Source: Caenorhabditis remanei
Lineage: Eukaryota; Nematoda; Chromadorea; Rhabditida; Rhabditidae
NCBI RefSeq assembly: GCF_010183535.1
Contig: NC_071329.1
Coordinates: 17,250,879-17,314,878, forward strand
Direction: 5' to 3'
Length of the DNA: 64,000 nt
The position numbers and the translations under genes were made by a program. The notes beneath the pieces are model-generated. The model did no database searches. It was not told the DNA's origin and worked only from the letters and a program-made list of their open reading frames with translations. Shown piece after piece: positions 22,531 through 35,600 of the stretch. Numbering within the stretch: the stretch's first letter is position 1; every line of letters begins with the position of its first letter.

Positions 22531-22999
22531 AGTACCGGACCAAAAGGTATCAACTTTGGTTGTTTTCAGTGAAAAATGACTAACTTCGAGTGTGTGCCGT
22601 AGTAATTCTGAATGTCACACTATAAAAATGTTTGATGGATTATACAGATTAAGGGTAGAACTTCATTTTTGTAGTTGACAACTTTTTTGTACGAACACTC
22701 CCTAGAGAGTTATAGTCATTTTAAGACAACAGCTCAAAAATCGTCCTAATTTGCACTGAAATCGGTCGATTGCACTGAAATTGGTCGACAAAGTAATAAG
22801 GGAGGTATTACTTTGTCGATATGTAACTTGCTAGGGAGTGTCCGTACAAAAAAGTTGTCAACTACAAAAATAAATTTCTACCCTTGATCTGTATGATCCT
22901 TTACAGTTTTCTTGATGTGATAATCAGAATTGCTATGACACACTCTCAAAGTTGGTCATTTTCCACTGAAAACAGCAAAAGTTGATACTTATGGTTACC
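22531..22999. mobile_element. Tc1/mariner-like MITE
   Basis: Left end CAGTACCGGACCAAAAGG after TA. The right part is its inverted, partly lost partner (aagttgatacttatggttac). The interior has mirrored blocks with gttgacaacttttttgtac, shared with the element at 55943. It lies in the last intron of srz D. Confidence 0.65.
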
Positions 23000-23004
23000 T
23001 ACAT

Positions 23005-23820
23005 ACATACTTGTCAACCGGGCCGAAACGGGTTCATGAGACAAACTGATTTCTATCAGCTGAAAAATATTCCAAAATGTGGACTGAGTTCTATCTCCGC
23101 GACCTACTAAAAGGGGCATTCTAGCCCGGCCCGTAGTTGACAGTGATAAAAATACAGTGACCAAGTTACACTGCACTCCGCTCAATCCAGTTTGTCAGTG
23201 TAACTTGGTTACTGTAGCTTTGGTTACTGTACCGCGGACCTTCCGGATTCCGAAATTCCGGAATTCCGGTTTTTTTTGACATTCCGGTTCCGGTCTTTTG
23301 AGTTTTCTTTTTCCGGAATCCAGAAGTTGAATTTTAAAAATTTTTTTGAGTTTAAAAGACAACTATAGTACTTTTTTTTCGGTTTTGATCCTCAAAAGTA
23401 GTTTAACCTTTATTTATCATTTTAAAAAACTTGAAAGAATGACCTTGCAAATTTAGCGAATCATTCCGAATTCCGGATTCCGAAATTCCAGATTTGGAAA
23501 ATTTTATTCCGGTTCCGGATTCCGAAAATGTAAAATCTCATTCCGGTTCCTTATTCCATAAAAATAAAGCGACCAAAATACAGTGACCAAGTTACACCGC
23601 ACTTTGCTCAATCCTGTTTGTCAGTGTAACTTGGTCACTGTATTTTAGTCAACTAGGGGCCTGGCTAGAAACAATTTTTGCTTTTTTTTGCCCCGTGGCA
23701 CTTTACTGGGCCCGTAGTACATTATCCACCAGCCATTTGTCCTGTAGTAGGTCAGAGACATAGAACTAGCTGAGATCTACATTTTTGTACATAAGTTCAT
23801 GCCCGGTTGACAGGTGTGGT
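23005..23820. mobile_element. Large palindromic element with nested hairpins
   Basis: Outer inverted ends (gtcaaccgggc near 23017 and cccggttgac near 23803). Inside are two copies of a hairpin around AGTGACCAAGTTACAC (about 23155-23215 and 23585-23642) and a ttccgg-rich spacer. It lies in the last intron of srz D. Confidence 0.6.
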
Positions 23821-25518
23821 AACTTATAAGTTATTTTGAAAAACACTCACAAACTCTCTAGCGGACATTTCTAGGTGTGCCGCATAGCTGGTTCCCCCAA
23901 AAATCGATATAACAAAACACATCTGTTAAATAATGAGATTATACCGTATCTCCTGTTCCTGTTTCCACTTACTAATTTTGTCACAAATATGAATAAGGCT
24001 TGATATTTGATATACTTCTCTGGTTGAAACTGTGCTACAGATGGTAGATGAGCAAGTTTTCGTACACTTGAATACATAGGTCCGTATAATATTATTGATG
24101 AAATTGCTAGGAAATCCAGAGAAAATATAACAGTCGTAAAAATGTAATCGAGTAAATCTACAGTCTCGTTACCGCTAGTACTATAGCCAAGATAACTGGT
24201 TGCATTTGAAGTGGTAAAAAATAAAACTAGTTTGGTGAATTTCAATCCGATATTTAACAGAATCGACGAAATGTAGAAGATTATAAGAAAAAGTTTCCAA
24301 GAGGAGAAAGTGAAATATTTCTCAGAGTTCCGTGCGAAATATAAAAGAAATCTTTGAACAGCTAGTATAACCAATAAAATATTGAAAATTGGGGAAGTTG
24401 CAACGGAGAGAACGTATACAATTGGTAATGTGTAAATTATAATTGGGATGTAAACTTCTTCCCAGTTTTTACTGTAATTCAGGAGGACTGTAGTCATATT
24501 TTTCGATTTCAGATTTCGGATAATTCAGATGATTCTAAGAAACATTTTTCATTGGAGCATATGCTTAATTCCCGTTCTTCTGAAATTTATTGGAAAATGT
24601 AAAAAATCTTGTCCGAGAGGACAAGACTGTCGTGCTGAAAAACTCTTCCATCTAGGCCAAGAGAACGGTCTTGTAATTTACTGTGACAAAAGTTACACTG
24701 ACAAAAGTTACAGTGACCAACTTTCGTTAAACTCTAGACGTGTTTTATCGTGAAGCTACCAGTAAAAAAAATCATATTAAAAAATTAGTTTTCTTCAAAA
24801 TTACTGGAAATTAAATGCGTACACGTGCTCCATTTCTTAGAATTATCTGAAGTATCATAATCTGAAATTAAAAAAAACTCACTAATTCACAGCAAATATA
24901 AAAATTAAAACGATATAGAACCCACTCATAGCACAGGAGACATAATAAAAGTGGGATAAAATGGGGTGCGTTGGAGACTGAAAAAATCAGTTTGACCGTC
25001 CAAAAACCTTTAAAAACCCTTACCTGCTTCTCATTTTTTGATTTTTAAGTCGCACAACATAGTAAGCAGGAAATGAAAAAATAGAAAATATCATAGAAAT
25101 AGTAACAGACACCACGAGAAAAAATTCTGATATGATTGATCCAATCCAAATGAAATATAATTTTTCAATTGGAGCAATTTGATTAGGATCTAGATTTATG
25201 ATACTTGAAAAATTGGAGAAAGGCATTTGATGTCTGGAAAAATGAAAAATGAAAGGTTTTCGATGTTTGTTGTGCGAATGAAATTTTTCACCTGTTCAAT
25301 TCTCAATCAGTTTTTAAACTTTGATAGCATGAAAAAGGCCAAAAAATAGCCAAAAACATTCTAGCCGAGCACGAGGCACATTAACCCAAACTACAATGAT
25401 CAAGTTACACTGACAAACAGGGTTGTGCGGTGTAACTTGGTCTCTGTAAACAACAAAAACGGTATTTTCGTGGTAGGATTCATTTTTTCGAGAATTTCAT
25501 TTTGATTTTCAAATTCAG

Positions 25519-25675
25519 CTCGTTGAGACGGTTTAGAAAAGTACCCATAAGCCAATATTCTGAGCGTTTGGGATCTCGCCACGAAAACTACAGTAACCCG
25601 GGAGGTTCGTGATGGGCCCCAAAGTGAACGGAATCTAGGCTTGTGGGTACTTTTCTGAAAGCTTGGAACGAGGTG
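25519..25675. repeat. Palindromic MITE copy 3
   Basis: AAGTACCCACAAGCC family, between srz D and lectin B. Confidence 0.8.
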
Positions 25676-25761
25676 AAATCAGAAATAAAAACAATTTGAG
25701 TGTAGAATCTTAGGTTTCCGAGAAATTTCTAAAATTATAATATTTATTGAAAAAAAGTAAA

Positions 25762-28502
25762 TCAATACGGCAAGATAGTGGCACTAAACCCATGAAATTG
25801 AAGCTCTGCATCCTTCGCGGAGTCATGTGTCAACGTCACCATATTATACGGTGCCAAAACACTAAACGGTTTCATTTCATATTTTGGACTAGCCAGCAAA
25901 TTATTCTTCTCATCGTAGATATTCACCGGATACATAACAGAAAAGTCAGTGAAGTAGATGCCAAGACGATAGGCACCAACTACTGCCACTTTCCAGGTAC
26001 AGTATGTCGCAGGTGGCTGGGATATCGGGTAACCGAAGGAGGTAATGACTCCAGGAGCAATGAATAGGGTAGAGTTGCAGAGATCAGAGAGGTCAAGGTG
26101 TTGGATTCGGAGTTCTGAAAAAATGTCAAAAATTTCATTTTTTAAATTTCTCGAAAACCTGAAATCCTACACTTAAATAATTTTTATTTCTCAATTCACC
26201 TCGTTTCAAGCATTCTGAAAAATACCCACAAGCCTAGATTCCGTTCACTTTGGGTCCCACCACGAACCTCCCGGGTTATTGTAGCGTTCGTGGCGAGACC
26301 CAAATCGCTCAGAATCTAGGCTCGTGGGTACTTTTCTGAACCGTCTCAACGAGCTGAATTTGAAAATCAATATGAAATTCTCAAAAAAAGTGGACCCTAT
26401 CAAGAAAATACTCTAATTGTTATTTCAGACCAAATTTTCGCGTTAAGAAGGAACTACAGTGACCTGTTTGTCAGTGTAACTTGGTCATTCTATTTTTGTC
26501 ACTGTATTTCAATTGACTACGGGCCGGATCCCTTTTTTGATCATTTTTAAAGTTTTTTTTAGTCATACCTCGTTTTTCAGTGGCCATCTGGAATTTGAAT
26601 TTTGGATTGACGTCTTTCTCCTCCTCCTTCTGCTGTTCCTCTTTTCCAGCTACAGTAACCGCCACTCCCGCTTTCCTTTTGCACACAAAATAGTTCACTG
26701 TCTGGCAATTGATCTGAGACCACATCCCATTATCCACCCGACTCGACAAATCCATTTGCAAACAATTTCCCTTTGTCGTTGCCAGCGGATCAAAGTTATC
26801 ATAATCAAAACTGGATCCATCTGTCCAGTCGAATGTGTCTTGCATGAATGCCTGAGCTCCCAATGTGATCTGTTGGATTCCAGAATTTGTGTAGAGACTC
26901 TTGATATAGTCGATTTCAGGTTTGGAGTGGATGGATACCAGTCTAGCGTTGATCGACTTGCAAATGTTCTGGGCGGTTGAGTAGGTGGTGTTAGGAGTGT
27001 TGATGGAGAGCTCATGAGATGGCAGGTAGCAGTTTCCGTTGTAGTTATGGGTGCACGCTTTGTCTGAAAATTAATTTTCGACGTTTCTCGGAAACCTGAG
27101 ATCCTACAATCAAATAATATTTATTTCTGAATTCATCTTGTTTCAAGCTTTCAGAAAAGTACCCACAAGCCTAGATTCCGTTCATTTTGGGTCTCACCAC
27201 GAACCTCCCGGGTTACTGTAGTTTTCGTGGCGAGACCCAAATCTCTCAGAATATAGGCTTGTGGGTACTTTTCTAAAAGCTTGAAACAAGGTGAATTTGA
27301 AAATTTTGAAAAATTGGATCTTACCAAGAAAATACCCTTATTGTTGTTTTAAGACAAACTTTTTATTTTCCTGAAATTTCCTTACCATTCACCGTCGACG
27401 GTGCCTCACAAACATACTCCAGTCCTGTGTATTCACATGGAGAACTAAACCATTTTCCAACATCCGAACCGTAAGTTGTCATATAAACACATCCACCGTA
27501 TTGAGCATCTCTTTTCGGGTGTCCTGTGGCAAAGTTACTGTAGGTGAGTGGTCCTGAGTTGTCATCTAGGTAGCAGGAAGTGGTGACGTTGGAGAAGCAG
27601 TAGACACCCAACCAGACGAATGGGTTACTGTGGCCTCCTGCCAGGTCGGACACGGCGCGGTTGTCCTTGAAATATTTGAATTTGGGGTGGAAAAATAAGG
27701 GTATTTTTTCGTGGTGGGATCCAATTTTTCGAGAATTTCATAAAATAATTGTTTTCGAATTCAGCTCGTTGAGACGGTTTAGAAAAGTACCCACAAGCCT
27801 ATATTCTGAGCGATTTGGGTCTCGCCACGAAAACTACAGTAACCCGGGAGTCTCGTGGTGGGACCCAAAGTGAACGGAAGCTAGGCTTGTGGGTACTTTT
27901 CTGAAAGCTTGAAACGAGGTGAATTCAGAAATGAATATTATTTGGATGTAAAATCTCAGGCTTCCGAGAAATTTCGTGGAAAACCAAAAAATAGAGAATC
28001 AGAACCAAAAAGCAATTTTACTTACTTTTGAAATTTCGGTCAGCTGGATTCAAATTTTTTCACAAAAATTTTTGACATTTTTTGACATTTTTGTAAATAA
28101 TAGTCATAGTCGAAAAGTCTCCTTTTTGGAAAAACTTCAAAAAACTAAATTTTTTCAACTTTTTTGTACTGTAGCACAATTATGTATTTTAAAAAGAAAC
28201 TTTACAGTCAGAATCTCATTTTTTTCTAATTTAAAAGCATAGAACTATCAATTACAGATGATACGGACAATAAATGCCAAAATTAACACTTAGTTACTCA
28301 CCGCAGAATTCTTAATAGTCGCCAGAGACCCTCCATATCCTCTACAGACGGCTTCCGCCTCATCATGCAGCTTGTAATCCGGGAACGATTTCAGACATTT
28401 CTTGCGGTTGACCAATTTGAAACCATCTGGACAAACGGGTGTGGAAGCGGCGTATGTAGAGCAGAATAGGGAGAACAGAGCGAATAAAATATATGAATTC
28501 AT
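25762..28502 (-). CDS. Secreted C-type lectin with two CTLDs and a CUB domain (lectin B)
   Basis: Exons (minus strand) 28502-28302, 27665-27386, 27063-26569 and 26114-25762 join in frame to 442 residues. Exon 1 gives a signal peptide and CTLD start (VCPDGFKLVNRKKCLK). Exon 2 ends CTLD 1 (FVWLGVYCF, GGCVYMTT). Exon 3 is CTLD 2 (CTHNYNGNCYLPSHEL, NYFVCKRK) plus an acidic linker. Exon 4 is CUB (CNSTLFIAPGVITSFGYP, GIYFTDFS). All introns have the same positions and phases as lectin A, so they are duplicates. The acceptor before exon 2 is TTCAAG rather than CAG, a weaker site worth testing. Introns 2 and 3 each hold a MITE. Confidence 0.92.
26198..26356. repeat. Palindromic MITE copy 4
   Basis: AAGTACCCACAAGCC family, in intron 3 of lectin B. 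Confidence 0.8.
27130..27290. repeat. Palindromic MITE copy 5
   Basis: AAGTACCCACAAGCC family, in intron 2 of lectin B. Confidence 0.8.
27768..27925. repeat. Palindromic MITE copy 6
   Basis: AAGTACCCACAAGCC family, in intron 1 of lectin B. Confidence 0.8.
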
Positions 28503-28514
28503 TTTTCTGTGAGC

Positions 28515-28550
28515 TTATCATAGTCCAGAGCACATTGTCGGTTTTTATAG
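28515..28550 (-). promoter_or_regulatory. GATA site and TATA box of lectin B
   Basis: TGATAA (minus, 28515-28520) and CTATAAAA (minus, 28543-28550) directly upstream of the start at 28502. Confidence 0.5.
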
Positions 28551-28915
28551 ACAGTATTGTCATCGTGTCAGTGGAAAACGTGTCTGATAAAATACAAACT
28601 ACACAAATTGCTTTTGATGATAAGGAAGTGAGGGACATGAAAAATGACGACACAGGTCAAAAAACCAATTTTTAAAAATTATTTTAAAAAATTATCATAA
28701 CAAAAATAGGCAAAAACACGAAAAGAACAACTGGAAAACAGGATAAATATTTTAAAAACAAAAAAGAAGGACATCTGGACAAACAGATAGTGTGACAGAC
28801 AACCCCGCCGACACGCCCGGGGACGAGCCCCGCCCATTTTCCGTGGGTTGTGCTTTTGTCATGATTTTACGAATTATCAAACCAAAAGACCATTACTTTC
28901 ACTCTCTTTCATCAC
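28551..28915. other. Shared upstream region of lectins B and C
   Basis: Lectins B and C diverge with 508 bp between start codons. This middle part has no gene and a further TGATAA-type site (ttatca, 28874-28879). Confidence 0.5.
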
Positions 28916-28975
28916 TTATCAACACTTTCAGCGTCTCTTCAAGATGATGACAATTTCGGCCATGCACCTATAAAA
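28916..28975 (+). promoter_or_regulatory. GATA site and TATA box of lectin C
   Basis: TTATCA (28916-28921, a TGATAA on the other strand) and TATAAAA (28969-28975) upstream of the start at 29011. Confidence 0.5.
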
Positions 28976-29010
28976 CCAAGCCGCTAGACTAGTTAGCGTA
29001 TTCTCGAAAA

Positions 29011-32000
29011 ATGAAATCTTTTATATTTTTATTTTTCTTGGTTATTCTGAGTTTTCTAGCGGAATTATCGGACGCTAAAATTGCATGCCCTACTGGCTTT
29101 GCGTTGGTCAATCAGCAGAAGTGTCTGAAAATATTTCCGAATCACTTGAAGCATTTGGAGGCGGAGCTTGACTGCACTCATTTTGGAGGGACTCTTGCTA
29201 CTATTCATAACGCTATTGTGAGTTTTTTCTAGGATCCAATCCAATTTTTCGAGAATTTTATGATGATTTTCGGATTCAGCTCGTTGAGACGGTTTAGAAT
29301 AGTACCCACACGCCTATATTCTGAGCGATTTGGGTCTCGCCACGAAAGTAACCTGGGTACGGTAGTTTTCGTGGTGGGACCCGAAGTGAAGGAAACCTGG
29401 GCTTGTGGGTACTTTTCTGAAAGCGTGAAACGAGGTGAACTCAGAAATAGAAATTATTTGAGTGTAGGGTCTGAGCTTTTCAAGAAATGTCGAGAATTAA
29501 TTTTTGGCTTTTACCAGGATAACCGCGCCGTATCCAATTTCGCTGCCAACGCCGGAGTTCAAAACGCGTGGATTGGTGTCTTTTGCTTTGAGAATCAAAC
29601 CACTTCTTGCTATTATGACGACAACTCGGGACCCCTCAGCTATAATAATTTTATTCCCGGGCACCCGAGACTAGACAATGATTACGGTGGATGTGTGTAC
29701 ATGACGACCACCGGGAAAAATGCTGGACAGTGGTCGAGTGGACCGTGTGGAGTGGTGGGACTGGCGTTTGTTTGTGAGGTCCCGACTACGGTAGCAGGTT
29801 GGTATTTTTAAAAATGAAATTTTCTGATAGTTTTCGAAAAAAAACCGTTAGAAAAACTCGAAATTTTTTCTTCAAAAAGGAAGTAACAAAAATAGGGAAT
29901 TTTCGATTTTTCCTTAAATTTTTAAAAGTTTTGTACTAAAAAACATGGTTTTTCTTGAAACACTTAAAGTACAAACTCATGATTTTCGCCTCCTGAAAAC
30001 TCTATTTTTCAGACAGTTTTCTTGAAATTTAGTTTCGAAATTTTCGGTTTTTTCGGCCAAAAATTTTCGGAAAAAAGTTTTTTTATTTTTATTTCTGAGT
30101 TTCCTAGGAAAATTGTTAACGTTTGAAAATAAGGTATAGTTTTTGCATTATAAAAAATATTTAATTTTTGCAAAACATTGGAATTTTTAAAAATTTGACA
30201 AAAAAACCCATATTTTCAAAGTCCCGAAAGCCCGGAAAATTGGAGCCAAAATTCAAAAATCAAGTTTCTAAAAAAAATTTGAATTTTTCTCCCGAAATGC
30301 TCTAATTTTTTACTATAATCCAGAATAAGAAGAAATTCTGAAAAATCATTTAGAAGTGTTCTCATTTTCGATGAAAAAGCCGAATCTTCAAAAATTTTGC
30401 AAGACCCGGTATGGAAATTCTCAATTTCCGGTCTCAATTTTTTTTCATTCCGTTGAATAGCAAAGCAATTTTTAGGAACGTTTTCTAAAATTTTATGTTC
30501 TTCAGATCCCACGTGCTTGCACAACTTCAATGGTAACTGCTACCTGCCATCCCATGAACTAACCGGTTCCCCACCCAACGCCACTTATTCCGATGCTCGA
30601 GGAATCTGTCATTCCAACTCTGCAGAGCTCGCTTCGATTCATTCCCATCAAGAAATTGATTTCATCCGATCAATCTACAAAGACCTCGATTTCTATTCCG
30701 TTTTGATTGGTGGTCAGGTATCGGCGGATGTTAACAATGTTACCTGGGTGGATGGTTCAGATTTCGACTATAATTATATGAATCCGATTGGACAGACAGA
30801 TGGCAATTGCCTTCAGATGAACACGATCAAAAGTCAGACTAATAATGGATTATGGTCAAAATTTAAATGTGAAAGGATCAATTACTTCTTGTGCAAGAGG
30901 AAAATTGGGGATGCTGCTGTAAATCCCAAATTTAAGAGTGTAGCCAAAGTTATTGGTAGGTTGAAAAACATATATTTCAGGGCTGTGCGAAAAATTTTCC
31001 TTTTTTTTGGGTGTTTTCGAATAGTTTTGTAGCGAAAAATCGGATTGTTTTCAAAAAAATGTAGTAACAAAAATAATGATTTTCGATTTTTTCTGAAAAA
31101 AAAAACAGCTTTCTGTGGGTTGGTCCTTGAAGTACTTACAGTTTTCCTACAAATTCAAGATTTTTGCCTCATAAAAACTAATTTTTTCAGACAGTTTTCT
31201 TGAATTTTTTTTTCGAATTTTCCAGTTTTTTCGGTAAATTTTTTTCGAAAAACAAAATTTTATCGATTTTTTTCGGAGGTTTTTTTGTTGAACAAATCAG
31301 TCTAAAATAACACGAAATCAACAAAAATGTCAAATTTTCAAAGTTTTCAAAAAAAATTTGTGGCCGAGAAATTTTATTGGTGGCCTAGGAACCCAAACCC
31401 TTGATTTTTTTGGCTTATTCCCGACATTTTGGTGTTTTTCCGTTTTCGGAATGTCCTGGTCATCAAAAAACATAATTTTGGAGTGGTGGTCTAGAAAACC
31501 ACTTGGTGGCCTAGAAACCCGAATTTTCGATTTTCAAGGTTTATTGCTATCTAGAATTACACGAAATTCATAAAAATTTCGAAAAAAAAATTTGGTGGCC
31601 GAAAAATTTTTTTGGTGGCCTACAAACCCAAATCCTTGATTTTCTCGATTTTTTTTGCCGAAATTTCTGGTGTTTTTCCACTTTCAGAAGGTCCTGGTCA
31701 TCAAAAAACATAACTTTGGAGTGGTGGCCTAGAAAACCACTTGGTGGCCTAGAAACCCGAATTTTCGATTTTCAAGGTTATTCTGAAAGTACATAGTACA
31801 ATTTTTTAAATTCCAGACAAACCTACCCATACCATCAATCTTGCCGACGCATCCCACTGTAACTCTACATTGTTTTTGGCTCCTGGAATAGTCACTACCC
31901 TGGGATACCCTAACTCAGTAGAAGGTGTTTTCTGTACCTGGAAAATAGGAGTACTTGGTGCGTATCGTGTCGGAATCTACTTCACTGACTTCTCGATAAA

Positions 32001-32172
32001 CGGAGCTTTGAATATTTATGATGAATATGGAAACTTGATTGAGGCCCCGTCGATTTCGAGGTACCCATTCCAGGCGTTAGGTCCGACAAATCTAGTCTCG
32101 ATGACGCATGACTCGAGATATGAGAAACCTGGGTTATATCATGGATTTAGTGCAACTATCTTGCCATATTAA
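29011..32172 (+). CDS. Secreted C-type lectin with two CTLDs and a CUB domain (lectin C)
   Basis: Exons 29011-29217, 29518-29797, 30506-30955 and 31817-32172 join in frame to 430 residues. The signal peptide is followed by CTLD 1 (ACPTGFALVNQQKCLKIF; WIGVFCFENQTTSCYYDD; GGCVYMTTTG), CTLD 2 (CLHNFNGNCYLPSHEL; IHSHQEIDFIRSIYK; NYFLCKRK) and CUB (CNSTLFLAPGIVTTLGYP; VGIYFTDFS; HGFSATILPY). Intron positions and phases equal those of lectins A, B and D. N-glycosylation sites are frequent. Introns 1 and 3 carry repeats of two families. Confidence 0.93.
29279..29435. repeat. Palindromic MITE copy 7
   Basis: AAGTACCCACAAGCC family, in intron 1 of lectin C. Confidence 0.8.
31360..31785. repeat. GGTGGCCTAGAAACC repeat, two tandem copies
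   Basis: Two about 200-bp copies (31360-31545, 31590-31785) sharing aaggtcctggtcatcaaaaa and ggtggcctagaaacccg, in intron 3 of lectin C. Further copies lie at 32255-32585 (inverted pair) and 34660-34860. Confidence 0.8.
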
Positions 32173-32254
32173 ATGTTTTTTTCGAATAAATGTTTCTCAT
32201 TGATTTTTTTGTTCTGAAAATGATTTAAGGATGTACAGTGGTAAAATTTCGAAA

Positions 32255-32585
32255 AAATAATTGGTGGCTTAGGAACACAAATCCTTGATTTTCTTGGGTT
32301 TTTTACCAAAGTTTTTGTGATTTTCATTTTCAGAAGGTCCTGGTCATCAAAAAACACCCGTTTTGAGTGGTGGCCTAAAAAATATAAAAAAGGACAGAAA
32401 ATCAAAAATTCGGGTTTCTAGGCCACCAATCCAAAACTATGTTTTTGATGACCAGGACCTTTTGAAAATGAAAAAAAAACACGAAAATTTCAGAAAAAAA
32501 ACTGAGAAAATCAAGGATTAGGGTACCTAGGCCACCAAAAAAAATTTCTCGGCCACTAAATTTTTTTTCGAAATTTTTGAAAATT
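32255..32585. repeat. Inverted pair of GGTGGCC repeats
   Basis: Head-to-head copies forming a palindrome centred near 32400, between the convergent ends of lectins C and D. Confidence 0.75.
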
Positions 32586-32660
32586 TGACATTTTTATCGG
32601 TTTTTGTTATTTTAGACTGTCTTAAAGCTATAAATTCAGATTTATTCAACAAAAAAACAA

Positions 32661-35600
32661 TTAGAATGGCAAAATAGTGGCGGTGAAACCATGATAATTA
32701 TAAGCAGCATCATATCTCGAGTCATGAGTAATCTTCACCACATTTGTGGCTCCCAAGACTTGGAATGGTCTCATGTTGCCATTCGGACTGGTGATCAAGT
32801 TTCCAAACTCATCATAAATGTAAACGGCGTTGTACGTGGAGAAATCAGTAAAGTAGATTCCGACGCGGTATGGTCCAAGGGCAGCAATGTTCCAGGTACA
32901 GGAAGTAATTGGGGGTCTGGTATTGGGGTATCCAAATGATGTAATGGTTCCTGGAGCCATGAGGAGAGTTGAGTTGCAGTTGGAGAAGTCGATGAGCTCG
33001 GTTTGTTTTTTGATGGAGTCTGGAAGAAAGAATGATTGGGATTTTCGGACTTTTGAGTCTTGAAATAAAATTTCTCAGCATTTTGAAAATGTGTGCATTT
33101 CGTCGTGTGATATGGTGCATCTACAGTAGCCTAGAGTGGAATTTTGAGATTGTCAGTTTATTTTGAAAGATTTGAAACGGCTATAACTTCAGAATCTGGA
33201 TGGGTGTGGTTTTTTGAGAAAAATGTTTCATCGGAAATCTGAAATTTTGTGCATTTTAAAATTTGTGCATATAGAATTTTTAAATTTTCAGCTTATTTTG
33301 ATAGATTTAAAACAAATTTTAACGTAAAAATCTGGTTTTCTGACGGTTTTTCGGTCTAGAAAAATGTTTTGTCGGAATTTTGAAAATTTGTGTATTTTCT
33401 CGTGAGATATGGTGCATCTACAATAACCTAAAGTAGAATTTTAAGATTTTCATTTTTTTTCGGATTTCTGACGTTATTGGGTTTAGAAACGAGAAAAAAT
33501 GACACAATTAAATTTTCCCGATAAAATTTTACAATCTTTTTGTCCGCGTTTTGTAGTCTTACCTTTTAAAGTTCTGACGAATTTTGGGTTGACTGGCTTC
33601 TCTTGCTCAACAACACTGTTATCTTCATCTTCTTCCATAGGTTTTGCAGTGGACGCTGGCTGAGCAGCACCGGCCTTTCTCTTACACAAGAAGTAGTTGA
33701 TATTCTGACAATTAGTCTCCGACCACATTCCGTTGTTTGGTCTACTCGACAAATCCATAGTCATACAGTTTCCTTTGGAAGTGGCTAGTGGATCAGTGTA
33801 GTCGAAATCCCAATTAGATCCATCTGACCAGTCAAAAGTGTCAGGAAGGAACGCCATGGCTCCCACAAATATTTGTTGGATACCAGAGGTTCTGTAGATG
33901 GCGCGAACGTAGTCAACTTCTGGTTTCGAGTGGAACGACACCATGTTTCCGCCGTTGGATTGGCAGATGCTTTGGGCCTTGACGTAGGTGGTGTTGACAG
34001 TAGCCAACTGCATTTCGTGGGAGGCCATGTAGCACCAGCCGTTGTAGTTATGGGTGCAGGTGGGGTCTGAAACAATTTTGAAAAATATCAGAGTGAAAAT
34101 TTGTGGGGACAGTCTCCATAAGTCTCTAGAATAAATTTCAGCCGGATCGGATATAATTGGTAGGAGCTACCGATGTTTAATAACGCTTCCCTTTGGGGGA
34201 TGAGGAGTCTACTGGGGATACTGTAACTCTCACAGTTTTGAAATTAGAAATACAAATTTTGACAAGAATGATGTCTAAGGCTTTATAAGTATACTGTAAA
34301 AATTTCAACTCAATAGGACTAAAATGGGAGGACCCCCATTGAAGAAGGCGGTGGCAAATGAGCTAAGTTTATTTGGAGTACTGTAAACACTGTAGTTTTG
34401 AAGAATTGGGCTGAAATTTTGTGAGAACAGTCTCCAAGATGTGATAAGTCTACAAAATAAATTTCAGCAAAATCGGACTGAAGTGGGCGGAGCTACAGAT
34501 GCTAAAATGCGCTTCACTTTGGGAGATGAGGAAACTGAAGTATGCTTATTGGTGGTACTGTACCTATTGTAGTTTTAGAGATATTGGGCTGAAATTTTGC
34601 AAAAAAGGAATGTCGGACTTTTAAACATTCTTAAATGATAAAAATTTCGAATTTTCCAAAATTTCGAAAAAAAAACTTGGTGGCCGAGAAATTTTTTTGG
34701 TGACCTAGAAACCCAAATCATTGATTCTCCCAGTTTTTCCCAAAATTCGAATTTTATTCCACTTTCAGAAGGTCCTGGTCATCAAAAAAAAACATAATTT
34801 TTGAGTGGTGGCCTAGAAAACAACTTGGTGGCCTAGAAACCCGCCTTTTCGATTTTAGTTTGAGGTAAGTCTACTGGGGATACTGTAACTCCCACAGTTT
34901 GGAACATATATATGTATGAATTTTTGCAAGGAGGATGCCTAAGGCTTTAAAAGTATATTGTGAAAATTTCAACTCTATCGAACTAAATGGGCGGAGTTAG
35001 AGGACTCCCATTGGAGAAGGCGGTGGCAAATGAGGCTAGTTTAATTGGAGTACTGTAAACAGTTTTGAAGATATTGGGCTGAAGTTTTGTAAAAACAGTA
35101 ATCAAGGCTTGATAAGTCTACAGAATAAAAAATCCAAATTTCAGAACTTACCAGCATTAGTCAATGGAACCTCGCAAATAAATGGCATACCAACGACCTC
35201 GCATGGGGCACTCAACCATTGTCCGGCGGTTTTTCCGGATGTCTGCATGTAGACACATCCTCCGTTTCCAGCAACTGCTGGGTTTCCAGCTGCGAAACTG
35301 TTGTAGGAAAGTGGTCCGGAGTTGTCATCGTGGTAGCAAGTGGTGGTGTTACCCGTGGCGAAACAGAACATGCCGAGCCAGACAGTGGTGGCGCCGGCGC
35401 TAGCGGCGAAGGTGGAGACGGCGCGGTTGTCCTGGAGTGGGTAATGGTAAAGTCGAATGTTTTTTTTAGAACTTTTTCTAACAGCATCATAACTAAAAAT
35501 ATAGGCATTCAATGGAATATAAGGTAAAATTTTGAAATTTTGCGAAATCTCGTCAGGTTGTAAAGAGTAAAGATATTGTCTGTTGTCAACTTTACCAGAG

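Larger units (their letters stand above)
22302..25226 (-). pseudogene. srz-family chemoreceptor, probably frame-broken (srz D)
   Basis: Exons (minus strand) 25226-25024, 24977-24883, 24471-23973, 23922-23851 and 22496-22302 match the plus-strand srz genes at 55.7-63.8 kb block by block. Diagnostic pieces are LPSVAQFQPEKYIKYQ, TPIIIQTTYLFCNKRNV and SPIFNILLVILAVQRFLLYF, with predicted helices typical of seven-pass receptors. Exon 1 is 203 nt and ends in phase 2, while exon 2 needs phase 0. The slip probably lies in a run of A bases near 25035-25040. The gene also has an additional intron (24472-24882) and a 1.35-kb last intron full of MITEs. It is either a young pseudogene or carries a one-base assembly error. 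Confidence 0.75.
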
